A stretch of DNA of 64,000 nucleotides, from positions 86,502 through 150,501 of the forward strand of contig CAYOQR010000005.1 in the NCBI GenBank assembly GCA_964406155.1. Direction: 5' to 3'. The stretch is from Dongia_B sp964406155. Its GTDB lineage: Bacteria > Pseudomonadota > Alphaproteobacteria > Dongiales > Dongiaceae. The position numbers and the translations under genes were made by a program. Positions 32,853 to 41,778 of the stretch are shown in pieces (position 1 is the first letter of the stretch; the number at the start of each line of letters is the position of its first letter). A model generated the notes under the pieces. The model saw only the letters and a list, made by a program, of their open reading frames with translations. It made no database searches and was not told where the DNA came from.

Positions 32853-33251
32853 ATGGCCTTACGGATCGTCCAACTGGGAACACCGCGTGCGAAGAACGAG
32901 GGCCTGCGAATCGGCACGGTGCGGCGGCCGCCGCGCGGCGTGCCGAAGAGCGAGTTCGCCAGCCGCGATTACTACGATGTCTGGATGCCGCAGCTCTCGC
33001 CCACCGCGGATCTGGTGACGCAGGCGCTGGCGGCACAGGACAGCGGAGATGCGAAGGCCTGGGCCGGCTTCGTGCGGCACTTCCGCACGGAGATGAAAGA
33101 GGGCGATGCGGCGCGGCTGCTCGACCTGCTGGCGGCGCTGTCGCATCAGACGGATTTCTCCGTTGGCTGCTACTGCACGGAGGAGGCGCGCTGCCATCGC
33201 TCGGTGTTGCGGGCGCTGCTGGAGGAGCGCGGGGCGCGGATTGTGGGGTGA
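32853..33251 (+). CDS. DUF488 family protein
   Basis: 132 residues. The conserved pattern is ALRIVQLGTPRAKNEGLRIG, KSEFASRDYYDVWMPQLSP, AWAGFVRHFRTEMK and the Cys motif FSVGCYCTEEARCHRSVLR. This is the DUF488 family, whose function is not established; the Cys-rich CYC...CHR core suggests a metal or nucleotide site. ATG 32853 is preceded by GGAGGAAAGG at good spacing, whereas the longer frame from 32625 has none. It ends within the start of an intergenic repeat. Confidence 0.8.
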   Translation: MALRIVQLGTPRAKNEGLRIGTVRRPPRGVPKSEFASRDYYDVWMPQLSPTADLVTQALAAQDSGDAKAWAGFVRHFRTEMKEGDAARLLDLLAALSHQTDFSVGCYCTEEARCHRSVLRALLEERGARIVG

Positions 33252-33304
33252 GTGCGAAATAGGTTGGCGCTCAGGCTGTGGCCCCCTCACCCCTACCCTC
33301 TCCC
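33249..33304 (+). repeat. direct repeat copy 1 of the intergenic mosaic
   Basis: About 55 bases, AGTGCGAAATAGGTTGGCGC followed by CTCAGGCTGTG and the motif CCCCTCACCCCTACCCTC, recur with few differences at 33610-33664. It overlaps the end of the DUF488 gene and runs into an inverted repeat built on CCCCGCAAGCGGGG (33302-33315). Confidence 0.85.
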
Positions 33305-33464
33305 CGCAAGCGGGGCGAGGGAGTTTTTGCGGTAGGGAGAGAGTATTCCTCTGGCTTCGCACAGCGCTGACTCTCTCGTTTGTCATTGCCGGGCCTGTCT
33401 TCGGGCTTGACCCGAGGATTGCCCCGGCAATCCATGGCGAAGGTCGTGCTTGATGCTGGCATGG

Positions 33465-33487
33465 ACCCCCGGGTCAAGCCCGGGGGT
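33465..33487. repeat. GC-rich dispersed palindrome
   Basis: ACCCCCGGG and CCCGGGGGT flank a 5-base loop TCAAG. The unit sits in a longer block (33395-33495) of the kind commonly scattered between genes in alphaproteobacteria. It encodes the false frame read as TPGLDPGVHAS on the minus strand. Confidence 0.75.
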
Positions 33488-33539
33488 GACAAATCCGTAG
33501 ATGCAGGTATCGCGCAAAGTCTCTAACTGCGTGCCCTCT

Positions 33540-33695
33540 GCCGACATATGTCGGCTTACGCCGACGGGCCGGAGAGCGTTGAGGTGATGTCGCTGGCCTT
33601 GCGTCGGGTAAGTGCGAAATAGGTTAGCGCTCAGGCTGCGTGCCCCCTCACCCCTACCCTCTCCGGCCCGTCGGCGTAAGCCGACATTCGTCGGC
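33540..33695. repeat. inverted repeat pair with embedded direct repeat copy 2
   Basis: A 37-base unit at 33540-33576 (GCCGACATATGTCGGCTTAC...) recurs in reverse complement at 33659-33695 with one or two differences. Each arm is itself a small palindrome. The second copy of the 55-base direct repeat lies between and partly inside, at 33610-33664. The block 33252-33758 has no gene and is made almost entirely of such repeats. Confidence 0.8.
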
Positions 33696-33758
33696 AAGGG
33701 GGAGAGGGGGTTGATCGAGAAGAGAGAGCTGATCGAGGGAGCAAGGGAGTCCGATACG

Positions 33759-36407
33759 CTACCTGGCGTCGGCGGGGACGTCGTTGGGGTCGAAGGGTTT
33801 GGCTTTTTGGGTTGGGTCGGCATAGCCGAAGGGGGCGTCGGGCGGGATGGCGTCCGACGGGGTGCGGCGGGGTTCCGCTTCGACCGTGCTGCCCTGCGGC
33901 GCCGTAGGCGCGGGCGTGTTGCCGTCATTGCCGGTATAGGGTTGGACCTTCAGCCAGGCATTCATCGCATTCGACGAATTGCTCTCGTCATAGGGCACGG
34001 CATGGAGCCAGGCCGCGGAAGGCTTGATCGCCTGCACCGGTTTCTGCGCGGTCCTGCGCGTGCCGGTCTGTGCCGCCCCTGTCTCGGCCGATAGTGTCTC
34101 GGCGGATGGTTTCGGGGGGGCCGCAGATGACGACGGTGCGTTGGCCGGTGCCTCCGCCGGTGGCGGCAGGGCCGCGATCATGGACGAGACGCCGGGTGCT
34201 CCAGGCGGCTCTGCTTCCGCCGCCAGTTCCTGCGGCAGGAGATGCAGGCGCGCCCGGTGCCGCACCAGCAGCGGCAGGCGCAGGGAAGCGGCGTCATCGG
34301 CCGCAAGCTGATCCGGCGCGGATTGCGTTTCGGTGGTGGCCGGTGCGGCAGCGGATGCCGGGGCCTGTGTCGACGTTTGTGCCGGTGCGGCATTCTTTGC
34401 AGCGGAGGTCGTTGAATCCGGATTCTGAGCCGGGGTCGTTCCGGCCGGTGCGGTGCCAGTTGCCGTTGTGCCGGCCGCAGTCGTACCGGTTGGAGCGTTG
34501 GCCGCGTCCGTCGACCCCGGCGTCGTTTTCGATTCAAGACCCGGTTTGGTTTCCGCGCCGGGCAGGACGCCGCCGAGATGCGTGCTGAGCCAGGGATAGA
34601 AATAGATCCCCGGGCCGATGACGAGGGCGAGGAGGATGAGCATCAGGCTCGCCCCCAGTTCCCAGCGCGACCGGGCAGCCACTGGCAGCGGCCGGTCGAC
34701 GGCCGTCAGTTCCCTCTCTCTCTCGAATCCCTCTCTCCCCGCCGCTTCTCTTCCCGCCCCTTCTCTTCCCTGCGCGCGGCGGGGCGCGGGATCAATCGCC
34801 GGCGATGATGCCGGCCGGGATGACGCAGGACGGGATGACGCGGGACGAGACGGCCCCGGCTGATCATGAGTGGAGCGATCACGCATGGACGGGTCACGGG
34901 ATGGGTTCGTGCGAGGTGCCTGCGGGTTCCGGGGATGCGGGGCCGCGGCGTGGCCCCGCGTGTGACCTTCCGCATAATCCTCCGCCGCGAAACGATCCTC
35001 GGGCGAGGCGCGCAGGTCAAAACCGCGATAGGGATCCTCGTCCTGCCCGCGCTGGGGGTCGGGTTGCATCGGCGCCGACCACCGGGCGTCGCGTGCCTGA
35101 TCGCGCGGCGGCTGACTCCAGTTGGCCGGATATCGGGTATCGGGTCCGTGCGGCTCCCAGTCGGGCGATGGCCGATCTTCCGCCCGTTGGTCCCACCCCT
35201 GTTGAGTCCAGGTTTGATCAGTCCGGCCCGGCTGGTTCCAGGCCTGCCTGTCCCGCTGGATCGGCGGCGTCGGCCGCGTGAGATCGGGCCAAGTGGGGCT
35301 GACCCAATTGGATGCGGTCTCGCCTGGCTGGGTTCTCTCCGGCCCCGGTTGCGGCGCCGGTCGTGCGGTCGCCTGTCCGGTTTCCGCCGAACCAGCTTTT
35401 GGGTTTCCGGCTTTTGGTTGCCGGCTTTTCGGCTGTGCAGCTTTCGACGGACTGGCTTTCGACAAGCCGGGTTTTAGTGGGCCGGGATGCGGCGACCCGG
35501 CTTCCGGTTGTCCACTGCCCGATTGCCCGATGCCTGATCGCCCGATGTCTGATCGCCCGATTTCCGACTGCAGGGCCTCCCGCTCCGCCGGATCGACGGC
35601 ATATCGGGCCCGCAAGGCATCGATGAAGGCCTGGTTGAGCGGCGGCTCCAGCTTGGCTGCCGCTGCCCGGGAAGAAGACGTGGTGGAAGATGAGGCTTCG
35701 GAATGGGTGGATGAAGCGCGTGACGGCGCGGCAGAGCCGCTGCGCAATCTCTCGCGCGATATCGGCGGCTCCGGCGGAATGGGCATGTCGGGCGTATCAG
35801 GTTGGCTCGACGGTCGGCGCGCTTGCGCCGGATCGGCCTGTGACGGATCAGCTTGCGACGGATCACTATGTGTGTCGCTGGCCGCCGGTGTCTCGACCTT
35901 CGGCGCGGCGGAAATCTCGTCGCTTGCCGGATCCGCCTCTGCGGCAGGATTGACCGTCGCGGGCGTCATTGATCCAGATACCGGCGGTTCAGATGCCGCC
36001 GTTCCGCGTGTTGGCGTTGTGGATATCGCTGGTATCGGCGCGCCCGTTTCCGGCGCCGCCGATTTCAGCGCGGGCTCAGCAATTGTCTTCGCCGGCGTTT
36101 CCGGAGATGCCGCGCGGGCATGTCTCGGGGGCACGGTCGCGGCAGGCTTCGCCTCGACCGCCTCGATGTCATCGACCTGGCCGTGATCAGGCTCGCGCTC
36201 GTCCGGTATCTCCTCAGGCGGCCCCTCTTCCGGCTCCTCAGATGTACGGCTCAGGCGGCTCTGCCGCGCCATCTCGGCGGCGATCTCCGCCACCGACTGC
36301 CGGGTCACATCGAATCTTGCCAGTTCTTCGCCCACCGATACCGAGCCGGATACCGTACCGGGCCCCGTGGGCCTCTTCCGGCCTCCTGATTTCGTCTCCC
36401 TGCCCAT
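33759..36407 (-). CDS. large disordered single-span membrane protein, function unknown
   Basis: 882 residues, not recognised. Residues 1-60 are fairly ordered (VSVGEELARFDVTRQSVAEIAAEMARQSRLS) and may be an amphipathic helix. About 500 residues of Pro, Ser, Ala, Gln and Asp-rich low complexity follow, with short tandem repeats such as PSQADPSQADPAQA, SRPASSRPASSRPASS and GRSGIGQSGSGQ. One membrane helix is near 580-605 (ASLMLILLALVIGPGIYFYP). A second Thr/Ala/Pro-rich tail faces the other side and ends KPFDPNDVPADAR. The layout suggests a cytoplasm-to-periplasm tether. ATG 36407 is used; the frame extends to 36665 but that part is Cys-rich and lacks coding character. Confidence 0.6.
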   Translation of the reverse strand: MGRETKSGGRKRPTGPGTVSGSVSVGEELARFDVTRQSVAEIAAEMARQSRLSRTSEEPEEGPPEEIPDEREPDHGQVDDIEAVEAKPAATVPPRHARAASPETPAKTIAEPALKSAAPETGAPIPAISTTPTRGTAASEPPVSGSMTPATVNPAAEADPASDEISAAPKVETPAASDTHSDPSQADPSQADPAQARRPSSQPDTPDMPIPPEPPISRERLRSGSAAPSRASSTHSEASSSTTSSSRAAAAKLEPPLNQAFIDALRARYAVDPAEREALQSEIGRSDIGRSGIGQSGSGQPEAGSPHPGPLKPGLSKASPSKAAQPKSRQPKAGNPKAGSAETGQATARPAPQPGPERTQPGETASNWVSPTWPDLTRPTPPIQRDRQAWNQPGRTDQTWTQQGWDQRAEDRPSPDWEPHGPDTRYPANWSQPPRDQARDARWSAPMQPDPQRGQDEDPYRGFDLRASPEDRFAAEDYAEGHTRGHAAAPHPRNPQAPRTNPSRDPSMRDRSTHDQPGPSRPASSRPASSRPASSPAIDPAPRRAQGREGAGREAAGREGFERERELTAVDRPLPVAARSRWELGASLMLILLALVIGPGIYFYPWLSTHLGGVLPGAETKPGLESKTTPGSTDAANAPTGTTAAGTTATGTAPAGTTPAQNPDSTTSAAKNAAPAQTSTQAPASAAAPATTETQSAPDQLAADDAASLRLPLLVRHRARLHLLPQELAAEAEPPGAPGVSSMIAALPPPAEAPANAPSSSAAPPKPSAETLSAETGAAQTGTRRTAQKPVQAIKPSAAWLHAVPYDESNSSNAMNAWLKVQPYTGNDGNTPAPTAPQGSTVEAEPRRTPSDAIPPDAPFGYADPTQKAKPFDPNDVPADAR

Positions 36408-36944
36408 GACGATCACGTCCTTCCTGCCGACCGCACCTGCCCGGCGGCAGGCACCGCACCTCTCGTTGTTTCGCCCCAATCCTTCGGCCGCTGCTGTTCC
36501 GCAGCCCGGCCTGCAGCTCCTACATGAATAGGGGCACACGCCAAGCCGCGGCGGACATATCTCCGTCGCGCCGATGTCGTCGCACCGACTTGTCAAAAGA
36601 AAACACCCGTCCAGCGCCATGAGTTCCGCCGACCCGCATGACGATTTCTTGACGCTCGGTTTCATGAAGGGGGAAATTCAACCGGAATTTTACCTCGGGC
36701 GCGCACCGGCAACAGTACTTAAAACTACAAGATACTGCTGATGACAGCGTGACGCACACCCATGGGTGCGCCCCTTGGGAGCCTGCGCCTATCGTCAAAG
36801 CGGTCTGCTGGGACTCCCCACTTATTGTCGAGGCTCAAGGGCCGGTCCTAGAATTACCTTCATCAGTGGTGCTCTGGAAGCCACTCAGACATGCCGCGCG
36901 AACGGGCCCGGCGAAGGGCCGATCCGGCAGGGGGACGAACCGCG

Positions 36945-37211
36945 ATGACCGCCGCCGTTACCGCCGAGCGTTCGCTCGCCATCGACTATGCGCAAGCCGA
37001 GCAGGTCCTGCAGGATTGCGTCCTCGAGCATGGTGGCACCGCGCCGGACGAATCCAATATCTGGGTTCAGCGCATCCTCGCCGCGGCCTTGCGGCCGACC
37101 GCCGAGGTGGTGCCGGTCGGCAGATTGCATAGCGCCCTCGCGCATCTCGCCCTGGTTGCCCTGCCCTGTTGGGGGGCCGGTATCGCCGTCGGCTGGTTGT
37201 TCTGGAGATAA
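36945..37211 (+). CDS. small hypothetical protein with C-terminal membrane helix
   Basis: 88 residues. A mixed helical N-terminus (LAIDYAQAEQVLQDCVLEHG) is followed by a hydrophobic C-terminal segment ALAHLALVALPCWGAGIAVGWLFW. It looks like a tail-anchored protein. ATG 36945 follows AGGGGGACG; longer starts upstream are Arg-rich and unlikely. It is divergent from the large disordered membrane protein and upstream of the autotransporter. No family is recognised. Confidence 0.45.
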   Translation: MTAAVTAERSLAIDYAQAEQVLQDCVLEHGGTAPDESNIWVQRILAAALRPTAEVVPVGRLHSALAHLALVALPCWGAGIAVGWLFWR

Positions 37212-37475
37212 AAGTCGGGCCGGGCAGGCGGACGCGCTGTCGTTTATCCGCTCGTTGATGTGCCAACAATCCTATCGACGTCGCCGACAAAATAAATTTA
37301 GAGACATATGCCCTGTGTTGCGCCGAAGTGACATCATCGCATCATCCGGCACAGCACGCCGATCATCCATGCCGATCATCTTTGACGCGGTGAATCCGCC
37401 GCGATAAGACAACGCCGGGGCATGGCTTGCGAGGGCCGTGCGGAACACGCGTAATTGTCTTTGGGGGACATCAAC

Positions 37476-40145
37476 ATGACGACGGGGATCGTGCGGCGCA
37501 AGGCCGTGCGTCGCGGCGCGGCCATGGTCGGCGGCGCCAGCATCAATGCGGCTTTCATCACCAACATCGCGCAACATGGTATCCGGCGGCGTCTCGCGGC
37601 CGGTACGGCGCTGGCCGGTACGGCATTGACAGGCCTGTTGGCCGCCGGGCTCGCCACGGGTCTCACCGCAGGCTTTGCGGGGCCGGCGCTCGCCTATACC
37701 GCGATACTGGACGGGCAAACCCTGACTCTCAGCCCGGCCAACCCCAGTGCCGGTGGCATGGTCGGTTATGGCGGCACACTGAACCTGCAGAACGGCGTCA
37801 ATGTGTCGGACTGGCTGATGCTGGAAACCAACCTGCACATCAATGTCGATGCCGGCGCGACCGTGACCTATAGCGGCCTGATCGACAGCCCGGACGATCC
37901 CTGGGGCTTCTTCAAGGTGGGCGGCGGCACGCTGATCGTCACCGGCAGCAATTCGCTCAATCTCGGCGCCATCATCAGCCAGGGCACCTTGCAGGTGGCA
38001 AACGGCGGTGCGCTGGGCCGCGGCCAGATCACGCTCGATGGCGGCACGCTGCAATATGGCGGGGCACTCTCGCTCTCGAATTACGCGATCGGCATCAACC
38101 AAACCGGCGGCACGATCGACACCCAGGCCAACAACGTCGTCTATGGCGGCCTGATCTACGACAATGACGGGCCGGGCGGCAGCCTGACCAAGGCCGGCAG
38201 CGGCACCCTCACCCTGACCGGCAGCAACACCTATAGCGGCACCACCCTGATCACCGGTGGGACGCTGCAGGCGGGTGGCGCCAATGTGCTCTCGGCCCGC
38301 AGCACCTATGACGTCGCAAGCGGCACAACCCTCGATCTCAACAATGCCAACAACGCGATCGGTGGGCTCTCCGGCGCCGGCGATGTCACATTGGGCTCGG
38401 CGACGCTGACCGCCGGCGCGAACAATGCGTCGACGACCTATAGCGGTGCGATCGCCGGCGGCGGCGGGCTCGTCAAGAACGGGACCGGCACGCTGACGCT
38501 CAGTGGCACCAACGGCTATACCGGCGCGACGACGGTGACTGGCGGGCGGCTCGCGGTCGACGGCTCCCTCGCCTCCTCCGGCGTCACCGTGGCGAGCGGC
38601 GGCGAATTGGGCGGCAGCGGCACGATCAACGGCTTCAATGTCCAGAGCGGCGGCACGATCGCGCCTGGCGCGGCCGGCAGTGCCGGCTTCCACACCCTGA
38701 GCGTCAGCCAGAATGCGAGCTTCGCCAGCGGCTCCACCTATCGCGTCGTGGTGGATGCGGCCGGGCACAGCGACCAGCTCAGCATCGGTGGGACGGCGGC
38801 GATCAACGGCGGCACGGTGCAGGTGCTGGCCGGCAGCGGACGCTATGCCGCCAATACCAGCTACACCATCCTGAGTGCCACCGGCGGCATCACCGGCAGC
38901 GGCTTCGGCGGCGCCACCAGCAATCTCGCCTTCCTGACGCCGAGCGTGAGCCAGAACGCCCATACCGTCACCCTGACCATGAGCCGCAATGACACCGCCT
39001 TCGGCGATCTCGGCCAAGGCAGCAACCAGCAGGGTGCGGGCAACAGCGCCGAGCATCTCGGCTCCGGCAATGCGTTGTACGACGCGCTGGTCCAGCTCGG
39101 CACAAGCGACGTGCCAGGTGCCCTCAGCCAAATCTCCGGCGACACCCATGTCAGCGCGCAGAACACGCTGATCGGCAACACCCAGTTCCTGCAGAACATC
39201 GCCCTCGGTCGGCTCTATCAGATGGATGGCGGCAGCCAGGCGGACACCACCAGTTTCGGCGCTGATCTCCAGGCGACGCAGCCCGACGCAACGAACAGCT
39301 CGATCGATCACGGCATCTCGCTCTGGATGCGCAGCTTCGGCGGCTGGGGCCATCAGGATAGCGACGGCAATGCCGCTGCCGTCAACCGCTCGACCGCCGG
39401 CGTGCTAGTGGGTGGCGACCATCGTCTCGGCGACGGCGCTTTCGGCCATGATTGGCGCCTCGGCCTGCTCGCCGGCTACAGCCATTCCTGGATCGATCAG
39501 GCGAATACCGACAGCGGCATCGACAGTTTCCATATCGGCGCCTATGGCGGCGGCAAGGTCGGACCCGTCGCCTTGCGCGCCGGCTTCGGCTATAGCTGGA
39601 ACTGGATCGAGAGCAGCCGTGACGTCGTCTTCCCCGGCTTCGCCGAGAAGCTCGATGCCAATTATCATGCGCAGACGCTGCAGGCCTTCGCCGAGGCTGC
39701 CTATCAGGCGCAGCTCGGCCCGGTGGCGCTGGAGCCCTATGCCGGCTTCGGCTATGCGCATGTCGCCGCCGACGGCTTCCGCGAGACCGGCGGCGCCGCA
39801 GCGCTGCAGGCCAAGAGCAGCACCGACGACACACCCTATACCACCTTGGGATTGCGCGCCTCCGGCGATGTCGCGCGGCTCGAGAACCTCACCGTGACGA
39901 TCCGCGGCGGTCTCGGCTGGCAGCATGCCTTCGGCGATCTCACCCCCAGCACCACCATGCGCTTCGGCGGCTCGACCAGCTTCCAGGCTCAAGGCCTGCC
40001 GATCGCCCGCGATGCCTTGACCGCCGAAGCCGGCATCGGCCTCGCCTTCGGCAAGAGCCTGCTGCTGGATCTCGGCTATGACGGCCAGGTCAGCGCCGAC
40101 AGCCATGCCCATGGCGTCGACGCCAAGCTCACCTGGAAGTTCTGA
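37476..40145 (+). CDS. autotransporter (type Va) with beta-strand repeat passenger
   Basis: 889 residues. An extended N-terminal signal region of about 75 residues ends near AGFAGPALAYT. The passenger has many autotransporter-associated repeats, such as GGGTLIVTGSNSLNLG, GSGTLTLTGSNTYSGTTLIT and GTGTLTLSGTNGYTG, which form a right-handed beta-helix. The last 280 residues form the outer-membrane barrel (WMRSFGGWGHQDSDG ... LLAGYSHSWID ... GVDAKLTWKF), ending in Phe as the BAM complex expects. The passenger is exported to the surface and its binding target is unknown. ATG 37476 is chosen; a TTG at 37455 would add seven residues. It is convergent with the MarR gene. Confidence 0.9.
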   Translation: MTTGIVRRKAVRRGAAMVGGASINAAFITNIAQHGIRRRLAAGTALAGTALTGLLAAGLATGLTAGFAGPALAYTAILDGQTLTLSPANPSAGGMVGYGGTLNLQNGVNVSDWLMLETNLHINVDAGATVTYSGLIDSPDDPWGFFKVGGGTLIVTGSNSLNLGAIISQGTLQVANGGALGRGQITLDGGTLQYGGALSLSNYAIGINQTGGTIDTQANNVVYGGLIYDNDGPGGSLTKAGSGTLTLTGSNTYSGTTLITGGTLQAGGANVLSARSTYDVASGTTLDLNNANNAIGGLSGAGDVTLGSATLTAGANNASTTYSGAIAGGGGLVKNGTGTLTLSGTNGYTGATTVTGGRLAVDGSLASSGVTVASGGELGGSGTINGFNVQSGGTIAPGAAGSAGFHTLSVSQNASFASGSTYRVVVDAAGHSDQLSIGGTAAINGGTVQVLAGSGRYAANTSYTILSATGGITGSGFGGATSNLAFLTPSVSQNAHTVTLTMSRNDTAFGDLGQGSNQQGAGNSAEHLGSGNALYDALVQLGTSDVPGALSQISGDTHVSAQNTLIGNTQFLQNIALGRLYQMDGGSQADTTSFGADLQATQPDATNSSIDHGISLWMRSFGGWGHQDSDGNAAAVNRSTAGVLVGGDHRLGDGAFGHDWRLGLLAGYSHSWIDQANTDSGIDSFHIGAYGGGKVGPVALRAGFGYSWNWIESSRDVVFPGFAEKLDANYHAQTLQAFAEAAYQAQLGPVALEPYAGFGYAHVAADGFRETGGAAALQAKSSTDDTPYTTLGLRASGDVARLENLTVTIRGGLGWQHAFGDLTPSTTMRFGGSTSFQAQGLPIARDALTAEAGIGLAFGKSLLLDLGYDGQVSADSHAHGVDAKLTWKF

Positions 40146-40171
40146 GGGAGCCTCTCCAGACGGGGATCGGT

Positions 40172-40633
40172 TCAGGCGAGCAGCGACAGACCGGCACGCA
40201 GCGCCTCGCCATCGATCCCCGTCAACAGCCGGTCAACCTCTGCATGCGTACGCTGCCAGATCGGCAGCGCCGAGGCCAGGACGGCACGGCCGGCGGTTGT
40301 CAGCGACAGCAGCCGCCCGCGCCGGTCGGCCGGATCCACTGACGACTTCACCAGGCCGCGTCGATCAAGCGGCTTCAGATTGGCGGTGAGCGTTGTGCGA
40401 TCCATCGCCAGCAGCGTCGCCACCGAACTGATCGTGGGTGGTTCAGGGCGGTTGAGCGACATCAGCAACGAGAACTGGCCGTTGGTCAGGCCGACCGGCC
40501 GTAGCGCCTCGTCGAAGCGGCGGGCCAGCGCCCGCGCCGCCCTTTGTGCCGCCAGGCACAAACAATGGTCGCGTACATGGAGAGTGGTTTCGAACGGGAC
40601 GGTTTTGGCGGAATCGGTCTTGGTATTTGACAT
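40172..40633 (-). CDS. MarR family transcriptional regulator
   Basis: 153 residues. Winged-helix features: FSLLMSLNRPEPPTISSVATL, DRTTLTANLKPLDRRGLVKSS (recognition helix) and DPADRRGRLLSLTTAGRAVL (wing). It probably represses the divergent DUF1428 gene, since a palindrome lies between the two starts. MarR proteins usually release DNA on binding a small phenolic or lipid ligand; the ligand is unknown here. Its 3' end is convergent with the autotransporter gene, 26 bp away. Confidence 0.9.
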   Translation of the reverse strand: MSNTKTDSAKTVPFETTLHVRDHCLCLAAQRAARALARRFDEALRPVGLTNGQFSLLMSLNRPEPPTISSVATLLAMDRTTLTANLKPLDRRGLVKSSVDPADRRGRLLSLTTAGRAVLASALPIWQRTHAEVDRLLTGIDGEALRAGLSLLA

Positions 40634-40644
40634 GATCCAATTAT

Positions 40645-40656
40645 GTTGATATCAAC
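40645..40656. promoter_or_regulatory. palindrome between MarR and DUF1428 genes, likely operator
   Basis: GTTGATATCAAC is a perfect 12-bp palindrome of the TTGATATCAA type seen in many MarR operators. It lies 12 bp upstream of the MarR start and 64 bp upstream of the divergent gene, well placed for control of both. Confidence 0.7.
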
Positions 40657-40720
40657 TCATTTGTCAAGCCTCCCCCCACATCCGGTCCGATGCCGACCCA
40701 AGCCCAGCAGGTGAATCATC

Positions 40721-41440
40721 ATGGCTTATATCGAAGGATTCGTCGCCGCCGTTCCCGCCGCCAACAAGGAGATCTATCGCCAGCATGCCGCCGAAGCCGC
40801 GATCCTGTTCAAGGAATTCGGCGCGACGCGGGTCGTCGAGGCCTGGGGCGACGAGGTTCCCGACGGCAAGGTCACGGATTTCAAGGGCGCGGTGAAGGCC
40901 GAGCCGGGCGAAGTCGTGGTCTTCTCCTGGATCGAATATCCAAGCCGCGAGATACGTGACGCCGCGAATGGAAAGATCATGACCGATCCACGCATGCGAG
41001 AGATGGGCACCAACATGCCCTTCGACGGCAAGCGCATGATCTATGGCGGCTTCCGCCTGATCGCCGAGGAAAAGACCGGCGGCAAAATGGGCTATGTCGA
41101 TGGCTCCCTGCTGGCGGTGCCGACCGCCAATCTGGCCGCCTTTCGCGACTTCGCGACGAAGGCTGCAACGATCCTCAAGGAACATGGCGCCATCCGCGTG
41201 GCGGATACCTGGGGTGACGATGTGCCAGATGGCAAGATCACCGATTACAAAGGCGCAGTGAAGGCGACCCCTGACGAAACGGTCGTCTATGGCTGGGTCG
41301 AATGGCCATCGAAGGAGGCCCGCAATGCCGGCTGGCCGAAGGTCATGGCCGATCCGCGCATGCATCCCGAGGCAATCAAGATGCCCTTCGACGGGCGGCG
41401 CTGGGTCCATGGCGGCTTCGACCCGATCGTCGAAGCCTGA
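40721..41440 (+). CDS. tandem double DUF1428 protein
   Basis: 239 residues made of two related halves. Residues 1-117 open with YIEGFVAAVPAANKEIYRQH and end near RMIYGGFRLI. Residues from about 125 open with YVDGSLLAVPTANLAAFRDF and end with RRWVHGGFDPI. Both contain the DUF1428 core (AWGDEVPDGKVTDFKGAVKA and TWGDDVPDGKITDYKGAVKA) and WxEYP or WVEWP. Family members are normally single-domain, about 120 residues, and dimerise in a ferredoxin-like fold, so this is a fused pseudo-dimer. Function is unknown. It is divergent from the MarR gene. The stop TGA abuts a palindromic element. Confidence 0.85.
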   Translation: MAYIEGFVAAVPAANKEIYRQHAAEAAILFKEFGATRVVEAWGDEVPDGKVTDFKGAVKAEPGEVVVFSWIEYPSREIRDAANGKIMTDPRMREMGTNMPFDGKRMIYGGFRLIAEEKTGGKMGYVDGSLLAVPTANLAAFRDFATKAATILKEHGAIRVADTWGDDVPDGKITDYKGAVKATPDETVVYGWVEWPSKEARNAGWPKVMADPRMHPEAIKMPFDGRRWVHGGFDPIVEA

Positions 41441-41488
41441 AGCGCATCGCCTTCGGGTTGGAGCGAATTCGCCTCAACCCGAAGGCCG
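41438..41488. repeat. palindromic intergenic element, copy 2
   Basis: A perfect 12-bp stem GCCTTCGGGTTG (41449-41460) and CAACCCGAAGGC (41475-41486), with an inner GCGAATTCGC, directly follows the DUF1428 stop (TGAAGCGC). It has the same AGCGC left edge as copy 1 but a wholly different stem. Confidence 0.75.
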
Positions 41489-41778
41489 ACAGGTTGTTTC
41501 TGATCGGCGCGCGATGGGTTGCATCAGCAATCGCTTCATCGCCTCCTTGCGCCAAAGCCACTCATTGCCCAGCATTTTAGTCGGGCCCTCCCGCCAGCAG
41601 TTGCCGATAACAGCGTCTCCAGTTAACGGGAGGGTTAAGCATCCCCAGCCCCCTTTTTCCCGGTTTCTTCTCTGATCTGATAAGCCCCACAATCAGCCGC
41701 CGCCGTAAATAACCGGACAGCACCCGATCTGCTATAATGCGCCGCGGACCTGTGGCCGGGACGCGGAGGGGGATTGAG

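Noticed and set aside
33250..33700. Possible CRISPR-like array
   Set aside because: Repeats are not evenly spaced and are inverted or mosaic; no cas gene.
35278..36186. 302-codon open frame on the plus strand
   Set aside because: Antisense to the disordered membrane protein; Ala/Gly/Ser runs are the shadow of its Pro/Ser repeats.
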